DNA from: Sporodiniella umbellata
Lineage: Eukaryota; Mucoromycota; Mucoromycetes; Mucorales; Rhizopodaceae
Reading direction: 5' to 3'
DNA length: 64,000 nucleotides
NCBI GenBank assembly: GCA_025677835.1
Contig: JAIXMR010000012.1
Coordinates: forward strand, 1-64,000
Made by a program: the position numbers and the translations under genes. The notes under the pieces are model-generated. The model worked only from the letters and a program-made list of their open reading frames with translations, made no database searches and was not told the DNA's origin. How positions within the stretch are numbered: the first letter of the stretch is position 1; each line of letters starts with the position of its first letter. This document shows positions 55,993 to 64,000 of this stretch, piece by piece.

Positions 55993-58380
55993 CTATTTAG
56001 AGGCTTGCTTCAGTAGCTCATAACATTCATTTAAGGTAGGTTCAACAAAAATTGTTTGTTCAAGCCTATAACAAGAGCATTCAGTATCCTAGAGAAAAAA
56101 AGAGTAATGGATTGAGTCATGCATACATTGAAAACCGTATAAAAAGTTTTTACAGTAACTGAAGATATGATCGAAACGCCTATTAAGCTATTTAACAAAT
56201 CAATTTGGTTGGCCTGTAGCAGTTGGCTGTATCGATGGGCTGTAATATTCAATAGACTCTGTTTTAAATAAGTTTTTTTTTTTTTTTTTTAGAAAAAATC
56301 AGCCTTGTGTACCTCCTCTCCTCCAAATGCGTGACAGGTGCTTGTTCCATCATCTAAAATCCATTCAATCCAGCCTTCTTTCTCGTCCCCAGCATCAGGT
56401 TTTGGTCGGAAAACATGAGTAAGCTCGTTTTCGATTAGACATCCGCAAAATTCGCACTCCTCATCTGTAGACAATAACGGCAATAAACAAGCTACATCTA
56501 TTGAAAGAGTTGACTTTTTTTCATTTCTCTTTTCTTTTTTTTTTTGTTAAACTACAAGTTATTTTACGTGCAAGGGATGTGATATGTTGGCTTGGTAAAA
56601 TAGAAATTTCTTGGCTTTTGTCGGTATAAATAACTTTCTTTTGGTTTATTTGACTATGTAATTCCCAGCCAACAATGGTAGCCTCAACTTGAAAGTGGTC
56701 CAACTTGCTTTCCTTGGCATACCATAGCGGTATTGGATGCCGGAAAGAGGTAGTAGTCAGTACAGAGGTAATGGTTGATACTAGTCATTGTTAAGGCTTG
56801 TTTAATTAGCATAATAAACACTTACTGTTATAAAGCTTGGTTCCGCATACTGCACTTCCATTCACATACCATATCTTTTTATCGTGCTGCCTGTCTGAAG
56901 TAACTAGTTGATTCAACAAAATATATTGACCAACACGTAACTCTCTAGAGCTATAGCCTGATTCTTCCCATAGAGTAATGTCCATAGTACCTATTATTGT
57001 TATTATCATTATTAATATTTTGAACAGTCTGGCTTGGTTTATTTGTATTCCATTTTTGGTTTACCTGTAGTGTCAGCTATTTTTAAAGCATAGCGATTCA
57101 TTTTTTTGCCGTTTTTTGGCAAGAACGGATTCTATAAATATACGCCTTAGAATAAAGATACAACACATGGCGTTGTTTTACATTTTTAGCCAGTCCAACT
57201 ACTTTTCCAAAAAGAGTAACATTGAGCATACAGTATGTGAGGTCATTTATAAAAATTCTCGATTCGTATGTAGAGCAATCCATGAATCCCTTTATTTCTT
57301 AAATTCATTATTCTTGAAGCGCGTATGCCACCATCACTTACCTCCTCATCTCTTTCGACGATCTCTTTATGACTATTAAGACTACTATCCTGGCTTGATA
57401 CATAACTCGACAAATTGGCTTTTGCCAAATTCGCTGCCTTTGCTTCTACCTCTGGCATTAGAAAAATGACTGTCTGACTTGTATAGTAAAGTACAGTGCC
57501 TGAAGGGTTGGCTGATTGAGGTGGTCCCTGAACAATTTCTGGTTGAAAAAGCCCAAGGTAATCGTTTCTGCGAAACAAGCTCGACAACCCTTCCTGGCTT
57601 TTACTTAGAGAAAAGACAACAGGAAGCGCATCACTGCTCATATCCGAAAGATAGATATCAGAGCCTTCAGAGGTTTTTTCAGTATGAATTATCTTTGACC
57701 ACAGATTACTGGTATCCCTTAGTTTGCCAAAACGAGAACTCACAAATGTACTATCTTTACGATCTAGCATAATAATAATAAGTTCAGTCGGTGGGATGAG
57801 GGCAACACTCAAACGGTGATCCTCGCTATATACAGGACTATTTGCTTTAGGTGGACATATCATACGAAGTTTTCTATCTTGAAAAAAAGGTGATTCAATC
57901 CATGGACTAAATTTAGGATGCATCAGCAAGTCCATTTGACGTCCACCATCTGAAACAGCTAGTTTAAAAATACAGCTAGAGGGGATAAGCTGCCATTCGT
58001 TTGCTGAGACCTCCAACAAGAACGCTTCTGGGAGTTTACTGTCATAGACGGCATAAACTGTACCAAAGTCTGAACCAAACCCTTTGTACTTTTTCAGAAA
58101 ATCCTTTTCCCACTTTTTTCTACATGATTTAACGTGGATACCTCTTAGTTTATTTATTTTTTTCTACCTGAAGTTCAAGCATGGCGATCAGTACCGCATC
58201 GGTCAAACCTGTTGGGTATCCCAATAGCGTTTCAGCTACGTGCCTAGCTACCCATGACCAGGGAATTTTGGCCGATTGCTTCATGGCCGCACTGTTTGAG
58301 TTTTTGTCTGCCTTTTTCAAAAATAGCTGATGTAATTTTGTTTGCGTTTCCCGTACTAGCGTTTCAAATGCTTTTGTCAT
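55993..58380 (-). CDS. RPA1/SHLD2-like protein with several OB-fold regions
   Basis: A multi-exon minus-strand gene, start near 58380 (MTKAFETLVRETQTKLHQLF). An N-terminal half (PWSWVARHVAETLLGYPTGL, SSCIFKLAVSDGGRQMDLLM, a serine-rich part) precedes OB-like segments: INDLTYCMLNVTLFGKVVGL; MNRYALKIADTTGTMDITLW with RELRVGQYILLNQLVTS; DHFQVEATIVGWELHSQ; and a metal-binding start EECEFCGCLIENELTHVFRP followed by EWILDDGTSTCHAFGGEE and RYSQLLQANQIDLLNS. The 'ADTTGTMDITLW' OB signature and the final OB domain that begins with a Cys cluster resemble RPA1 and SHLD2. The zinc ribbon is incomplete (three cysteines close together, no clear second CxxC). One exon junction near 58150-58165 does not close in frame by any standard splice pair I can find, so an error, unusual intron or frameshift is possible there. 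ssDNA binding is inferred. Confidence 0.6.
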
Positions 58381-58743
58381 TAGGTAGGAAGAAAACGGAC
58401 AACAACTAGTGCCACAAGCCACTTAACTGTCAAAAAGGGATGGCATTTTAAAAGGAGAAGAATTAAGGAGCTTTCTTTAGTGTGCCAAAAAAAAAAAAAA
58501 AAAAGTAACACATATATATAAAAAAGATTATAACTAGATCTTATCACTTTAAAGTAGGGGGAGCAAAAAAACTATATAAAAAAAAGAAAAAGAAAAGAGA
58601 AAATAATTTAATGGTTCCTTAACACTCTTGGCTCTTGATATATCAAGAAATGGGATCCTTCTCCCTATTTCTCTTAAATAAAGATCTTTTTATTATCAGT
58701 CTTATTATTCTCTTTTTAAAAAAAAAAACTTTCTGTATAATAA
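58381..58743. promoter_or_regulatory. Divergent promoter region
   Basis: About 360 bp between the OB-fold gene and the RasGEF gene, which are transcribed away from each other. Contains poly-A (58487-58504) and T/A-rich blocks; no coding region. Confidence 0.4.
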
Positions 58744-60413
58744 ATGAACAACTCAACAACCAGAAAAAGAAGAAACAGCGACACAATAGCAGTTCATCCA
58801 CTCTCTCCACTACCCTCATCAAAGCCAGAGCACTATATAAAGGATACATCTTTGGAACTTTCACAAACTAGCCGCTTTCTGGTCAGTTCACCTAGTCTAC
58901 CTCCCCGAAAAGTATCAGATAGTGCATTGTTAAAAGCCCCTATTATTCCACCAAGAACAAGTAGTATGCCTTTAAATAGTCGGTTAACGGTAAAAAAGAC
59001 AGATGAAAGGCAAGAGATCAAGCATAAGAGAACCAAAAGAGGACATTCCAATAATTGCATTTTAATAGCTCGTGGGCAACGTTTTTGAAAGTCCACAAAA
59101 AGAATCAAAGTTACAAGGCAAAAAGTATGGAGTCTACAGCACAAAAAGAAAATATAAAAGTGGTGGAAAACAACACCGTATCTTTAATACTGGAATGGTC
59201 GCATGATGGATACCAAGTTACTGCAGGCAGAAAAGACGCGCTTTACAAAAGATTGTTTAAACAGGAATCAGAAAATGACTTCGTGGACGTCTATCTTATG
59301 AACCATACATATTTTATATCCTCATTTCAGCTTTTAAAACAACTTATAGAAACATTCTATGTGCATTGTACACTTCAAGCAAGGATATTGTACATAATCA
59401 ACCGGTGGCTGTCCTTGTATTTTTACGATTTTAGAGACAAGATATTGTTGGGGAAGCTTAATTCATTCTTGTCACAGGAGTATATCTTTAATGAACAAAT
59501 ATTCCAAATACAGTCTATCATCCAACAACAGAGACCCTGTTTACATATACAACATAAATCTACAGTTTATACGGATCGGCCTATTATTTCTATACCATCA
59601 CAAGACTTAGCCCGATACCTATCTTTGGTGGACCATAGCTTGTTCGACTATATAACTTCAAACGAGTTGATACATTATGGTGACAAAGACAAATTTGAAG
59701 CTATTGAATTAATGACACAAAGATTTAACAAGGTAACCGTACTGAGAAAAAATTTCCCTATCTTTCTCTCACCCTATTATTTTTCTTTCTTCTATTTAGC
59801 TCAATAGGTGGGTTGTGCAAGAGCTTTATAGTACCAAGAGCTTTAAAGTACGAAAAACATTGATTACTAAGTTTCTCGAGATAGCCAAGGTAAAAAGAAA
59901 AAAAAAACTGAATATGAAATCTTGTGTGCTTCTCACGCGTCATGTCAGATCTGCCTAGAGCTCAACAATTTCCATACATGCATGATCATTACTATGGGGC
60001 TTTCTAGTACTTACACAAAACTCATGCAATCGTGGCAAGCCCTTTCTCATAAAGATATAAATACTTTTCAGTTACTACAAAAGCTACTAAATGTGAACGC
60101 CAACATGAGATGTTACCGCAGCAAGTTAAAATTAGCCAAAAAATTGCCCGCAATACCCTTTTTACCAATTGTTTTGAAAGACTTGCTATTTCTTAAAGAA
60201 AACGCGAGTTGGTTGGAACCAGAACTGGTCAACTTTGCAAAACATAGATGCGTTCAACAGCTTGTTAAAAAAAATAGGAGATGGACAAGTAAACAGTACT
60301 GGTTTGCTCAAGATTTGATGTTTATCCCGTTTTTTTCAATTCATTTAAAACAGACCGGAGCCCTGGATTCTATAAGCGATTGGATGGAAGACAGGTTAAA
60401 TGAGATTCAATAA
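58744..60413 (+). CDS. Ras guanine-nucleotide exchange factor (REM + RasGEF/Cdc25)
   Basis: At least four exons. A polar N-terminus with proline-rich pieces (PPRKVSDSALLKAPIIPPRT) and several basic clusters is joined by an intron (donor GTAAAA near 58990, acceptor before MESTAQKEN at about 59117) to the REM domain: VTAGRKDALYKRLF and ISSFQLLKQLIETFYVHCTL. The catalytic RasGEF part follows: LARYLSLVDHSLFDYI, then FNKLNRWVVQELY, RKTLITKFLEIAKICLELNN, FHTCMIITMGLSSTYTKLMQ and PAIPFLPIVLKDLLFLKENA. It would activate Ras-type GTPases at membranes in growth and cAMP/MAPK signalling. No SH3 domain was seen, unlike yeast Cdc25; the N-terminal exon border is a model. Divergent from the OB-fold gene. 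Confidence 0.88.
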
Positions 60414-60818
60414 ATCAGCACTTTGAAGACAGAAAACTTTTTTTCTTTAAAGACCCAATAGGAGAATTTCGGACTCAAACATATAGTCCCTGTAAACTTA
60501 CGTAAGATGGGAGATTACTGGATGATGATGCATCTTATCTTCCGTAAACGAAAATCTTACAGCCTATAGTTTTAAAATTACGTGCTGAAGTAGCGTCTTC
60601 TAAAGACAAAAAAAAAACTAAAAAAGAAAAGGAGAAGGTGAGGGAGAGAGAAGTACAAAAAAAAAAAAAACAGCCAATAGTTGAAAGTAACTGATGTAAG
60701 AACAAGTACAAAAGCAAAAAAGTGGCACGGAATAAAGTTTTGAACAAAGATATAAATATTAGCGCAATTTTATAGCTTTTTTTTCTTTTTTACAACTTAT
60801 TATATCCGGTTATAAAAA
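60414..60818. other. Intergenic region upstream of the aldo-keto reductase
   Basis: Spacer with A-rich stretches (60608-60671). A start-proximal T-rich tract lies just before the ATG. No gene. Confidence 0.5.
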
Positions 60819-61781
60819 ATGCCTACTGACTACGTTGTTTTGAATCGTACTGGGGACAAAATGCCTCTTCGTGGTTTTGGCACATGGAAGATTGAAAAGG
60901 GCGTTTGTGCAGACACCGTATACAAAGCTATCGAAGCAGGCTATCGCCACTTTGATGGAGCATGTGACTACGGTAACGAAGTTGAAGTTGGACTGGGTAT
61001 CAAGAAGGCCATTGACTCTGGTTTGGTAAAAAGAGAAGATTTGTTTATTGTAACGAAGCTGTGGAACACTTTCCATAACAAAAAGCACGTAAAGGCTGCT
61101 TGCGAAAGACAGCTAAAAGACTGGGGGTTAGAGTATTTTGATCTTTATCACATCCACTTCCCTATTTCTCTGGCTTATGTAGAACCATCTCAAAGTTATC
61201 CTCCTGAGTGGCACAAGAACGGAGCGTCCGAAATTGAGCTTGAAGCCTCCCCAACGTATGAATGCTGGGCCGAAATGGAAAAACTTGTGGACGAAGGAAA
61301 AGTCCGCAATATTGGTGTGTGTAACTTCAACACACAATCTCTTCTGGATCTCCTTACTTACGCTAAAATTAAGCCTGCAGTTTTACAGATAGAGCTACAC
61401 CCTTATTTGCCTCAAGAAAACTTGACACGATGGGTAAAATCGAAAGGGATTCACATCACAGCCTATTCCTCTTTTGGACCTACGTCATACGTCAATTTGG
61501 GAAGCCATGGAAAAGAGGCTATATCTTTACTTGATCATGATGTAGTCAAGTCTCTAGCCCAAAAGCATAAAGTTTCTACAGGCCAAATATTGCTTCGATG
61601 GGCTTTGGACCGCGAATTTGCAGTGATTCCCAAAAGCGTTAATGAAAGCAGAGTGAAGTCCAACTTTGATATTTTAGATATCAAGTTGGATAATGACGAC
61701 AACAAATCCCTAGACTCTATCAAAAACAACCAACGATTTAACAACCCACAAATCTGGTTCAATCTACCTTTATTTGATTAA
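60819..61781 (+). CDS. XYL1: NAD(P)H-dependent xylose-reductase-type aldo-keto reductase
   Basis: Single uninterrupted exon, 320 aa, whereas nearly all neighbours have introns. The AKR catalytic tetrad is complete: D and Y in HFDGACDYGNE, K in IVTKLWN, H in YHIHFPISLAY. The cofactor loop is IPKSVNESRVKSNFD. LHPYLPQENLTRWVKSKGIH, AYSSFGPTSYVNLG and the C-terminal NNPQIWFNLPLFD are typical of fungal D-xylose reductases (AKR2B). It reduces D-xylose to xylitol and other aldoses in the cytosol. The convergent ACOT9-like gene ends 61 bp away. A related AKR with another sugar or aldehyde substrate is possible. Confidence 0.93.
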   Translation: MPTDYVVLNRTGDKMPLRGFGTWKIEKGVCADTVYKAIEAGYRHFDGACDYGNEVEVGLGIKKAIDSGLVKREDLFIVTKLWNTFHNKKHVKAACERQLKDWGLEYFDLYHIHFPISLAYVEPSQSYPPEWHKNGASEIELEASPTYECWAEMEKLVDEGKVRNIGVCNFNTQSLLDLLTYAKIKPAVLQIELHPYLPQENLTRWVKSKGIHITAYSSFGPTSYVNLGSHGKEAISLLDHDVVKSLAQKHKVSTGQILLRWALDREFAVIPKSVNESRVKSNFDILDIKLDNDDNKSLDSIKNNQRFNNPQIWFNLPLFD

Positions 61782-61842
61782 AAACTTTTAAAAGTACTCG
61801 TGTTATTTTTTGGCATATTTGATTTTGTTGTTTTGAAGTTTT

Positions 61843-63179
61843 TTATTTCATTGTTTCAATCACTTCATTTCGTAACAAAATACTGAGCTTCTGTCTACGC
61901 TTAGCCTCTAGCCACGCCAAGCCATCGGATTGTTTTTTATAGCAAAGGCTTTGAGGTTTACTCTCTGTAACAAATGTAAAGTAGAACTCGTTTGTCAGCT
62001 CGCGCTCTTTTTCTAGATGAACCAATTCAGCTACAACGCGTATTTGCATTGTGAAATCGTCGGTTAATATAACGGTTGATTTAAGATTTAAGAGACTTCC
62101 GATTAGCACAGGCTTTTTAAATATGATTTTGTCTATCGAGTGAAGAAAGGGAGAAAATGATTTCATATACAGACATGCGTTTGAAAAGGCTAGTTCGTAA
62201 GCTTGTCGCATTAGATATCCACCGAATATATGATTTTGTACATTTCTGTATTGTGGGAACATGAAAACGTTGCTTTCTATTCCGCTATCACTCATCTTCA
62301 CCTTATTTGTGTCGTCATCTTCAAGTAGATTTTGTACTAGTTTCAGGTCGAATGTATCGGGTTTTTTATGGCCATTAGATTTTCTGGCCATCTGATCTTT
62401 TCTTTGTCTAGCCATTTCAATCGCATCCTTTTCTTCTTCTGACGTGGGCACGAGTGAGTTGATTTTCGTAGGTAGCTGTGTACTCGAATCTAAAGCCACC
62501 ATTATAAATCTTACAGCCAGTAAAGTGTTTTTTGTAAGTGGCGTGAGTGCTTTAGGGGGATTTGCTGTCAAAGATCTACTTGGTTCTTGGCATATGTCCA
62601 TTTTGACAGATACTTCCAATGAGCTTGAGCCAACAAAAGTAACATGACCGCTAATTTTGTAGTTCTGAACCTCTGCTTCTGGTAGAAATAAGTCCAGTCT
62701 CTCCATGCTTGCAGTGACCATAGTAATATTTGGGGCATTAAGGTCTCGGTTATGAACATGCTTATAAGCAACAGAGGCCCCAAGATCGTCAAGGTCTTCC
62801 AAAATTTTTCCCATTCTAATTTTTCGATTTGAGTCAATATATTCCTCCAAAAGCACTGGATCCGATTTGAAAGCTAGATATTTTTCCATATAGCTGTCAC
62901 TCATCTAGTTTTATTAGTATGGAGCTTTTATTATTTTACTGGCTCAACTACCTTTTTCTCTAGTAGTGTATACGGCTGTGTATCAACTGTGTCAGAAAGC
63001 GGGGATTCTTTACAATTTTTGTCAGCCCAAAATCCGCTGGCCCTTGGTGAATAAAATCTTCGCTCTTCTTCAAAGCTTCTGGGAAAACTTATTTCTTTGC
63101 TTTGGGGCAAAGAGAACATATTCCTTAGCCTGCAAATCAAGAAATTTCTATAAGTGTTTGCGGGCTCGTATCTAAGCAT
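61843..63179 (-). CDS. ACOT9-like acyl-CoA thioesterase, mitochondrial, double hot-dog
   Basis: Two exons or more. The main exon (61843-62904) follows a 5' exon joined by a short intron (GTAAAATAATAAAAG...CTAG, about 35 nt), giving LLEKKVVEP then MSDSYMEKYLAFKSDPVLLE. Hot-dog 1 has RKIRMGKILEDLDDLGASVA, VTASMERLDLFLPEAEV and ISGHVTFVGSSSLEVSVKMD. Hot-dog 2 has VFMFPQYRNVQNHIFGGYLM, RQAYELAFSNACLYMKSF and KPVLIGSLLNLKSTVILTDD. 'QNHIFGGYLMR' and 'YKH.HN..' are ACOT9/10 signatures. The N-terminus is basic and Ser-rich (ICRLRNMFSLPQSKEISF), consistent with a mitochondrial presequence. Start taken at 63179; a start farther up or a further exon is possible. Hydrolyses medium/long-chain acyl-CoA in mitochondria. 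Confidence 0.85.
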
Positions 63180-64000
63180 TATTGTGAATAAATTTTTCTG
63201 TAAAACATCAATATAAACAATTGGATTATTTATATGTCTTTGATTGTTCAATTGTATAAACGGTATATAGTGTTAAAGATTTCTTAAAAAGATCAAACAT
63301 TTAACGTTGATATCACCTGAGCTATATTTGACTGAATCGCCCCAAAGTATGCTAGGATTTTAAGAACTCGGTTACTAATTCACTTGAGCTATATATTTGC
63401 TATTTTTCTAAGGTCTTTATGCGGAATGCTGTGTTTGAGAAACAAAACATTGTTAAAATAGCCATATAAGTAACAAACGACTCACTGTAGCCTTTTTCAA
63501 GTATCTGAGTAAGAGCTAAATTTTTCCTTAAGTAAAGCGAATAAAGAGAGAGCGCTTCAAATTTTCTCGTTTACAGCTATCCTTTCGAAGTTGTTTCGCC
63601 ATCTTTAATGTCTTTGTTTGTTCACTTCATTTTCTTTTCTTTTAAAAGAATGTATAAATAATTTGGAGTTTTGATAGATCCAATATTAAGCTGCTACTAG
63701 CTGATATGGCCATAAACACAGAGTTAATTTGCTTATATAATCTTCCAAAGCTGGAAAACTTTTACTTAAGATCTTAGAACAAATCACCGTAAGATTTGAA
63801 GATAACAAAAAAAACTTCAAATGGCATGATGCAAAAATGCACTGTCTAATTTACGTTAGATTAATTTGCATCACTGTTTCGTTTATACATCTCAGGAAAT
63901 GGGATGCTTTTTCAAATATTTTGGTAGCACAAAATAGGAAATGCACTGTTCTATCTCTGTTACAACCCGATTCCATGTGTGTTTATCAGAATATACTGTA
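63180..64000. other. Intergenic end of window
   Basis: No gene supported. A nested palindrome lies at about 63823-63877 (TGATGCAAA...TTTGCATCA, with TCTAATTTACGTTAGA inside). Confidence 0.5.

Overview
The window is eukaryotic nuclear DNA from a fungus, most likely an early-diverging mucoromycete (Mucorales-like). The basis is: short GT-AG introns of about 45-75 nt in most genes, AT-rich intergenic DNA full of A/T homopolymers, fungus-specific families (PNS1/CTL transporter, Lrg1-type LIM-RhoGAP, class IV-type chitin synthase, Kre9-like GPI protein, Dsc3, many-member Zn2Cys6 factors) together with genes that Dikarya generally lack (AP-4 epsilon adaptin, a WRKY-like factor). The exact genus is not determinable by eye. 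No rRNA, tRNA, CRISPR or bacterial-type operon was seen.

Layout. 1-5.1 kb: 3' end of a Gyp7-like Rab GAP, a J-domain/TMEM185-like membrane protein, a PAP2 lipid phosphatase, and on the minus strand an Ost-alpha/TMEM184 membrane protein. 6.1-7.9 kb: a choline-transporter-like protein (PNS1/SLC44). 8.9-15.2 kb: two tandem Zn2Cys6 transcription factors whose second exons are identical over 844 bp while their first exons have diverged. 17.6-20.9 kb: Lrg1-type LIM-RhoGAP, convergent with a small WRKY-like protein (21.0-21.7 kb). 22.8-23.5 kb: an unrecognised three-exon gene. 23.6-26.8 kb: AP-4 epsilon adaptin, convergent with an Mcm1/SRF-type MADS-box factor (27.0-27.5 kb). 29.3-30.0 kb: a decayed coding relic. 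30.3-32.0 kb: an aldehyde dehydrogenase. 33.2-33.4 kb: two fold-back elements, one with TIR and TA flanks of a Tc1/mariner-type MITE. 35.4-37.8 kb: a COPI-associated/Tvp15-like protein and a U1A/U2B''-type RRM protein. 38.5-42.2 kb: chitin synthase. 42.7-44.9 kb: a very compact cluster of mitochondrial uS19m, polyprenol reductase (SRD5A3/Dfg10) and Dsc3. 46.9-49.8 kb: methylmalonate-semialdehyde dehydrogenase and a transgelin/Scp1-like calponin. 51.7-55.8 kb: an AMPK/MARK-type kinase with KA1 tail and a Kre9-like GPI-anchored wall protein. 56.0-60.4 kb: an RPA1/SHLD2-like multi-OB-fold protein divergent from a RasGEF. 60.8-63.2 kb: a xylose-reductase-type aldo-keto reductase convergent with an ACOT9-like acyl-CoA thioesterase.

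Functionally the window is mostly housekeeping: vesicle traffic and Golgi (Gyp7, AP-4 epsilon, COPI-associated protein, Dsc3), cell wall and polarity (chitin synthase, Lrg1, Kre9-like, RasGEF, calponin), lipid and intermediary metabolism (PAP2, polyprenol reductase, two ALDHs, AKR, ACOT9). There is no operon-like system. The points most worth checking are the exon-limited sequence identity between the two Zn2Cys6 genes, the WRKY-like domain with an aberrant core heptad, the RPA1/SHLD2-like protein, the retained AP-4 subunit, and the mobile-element relics.
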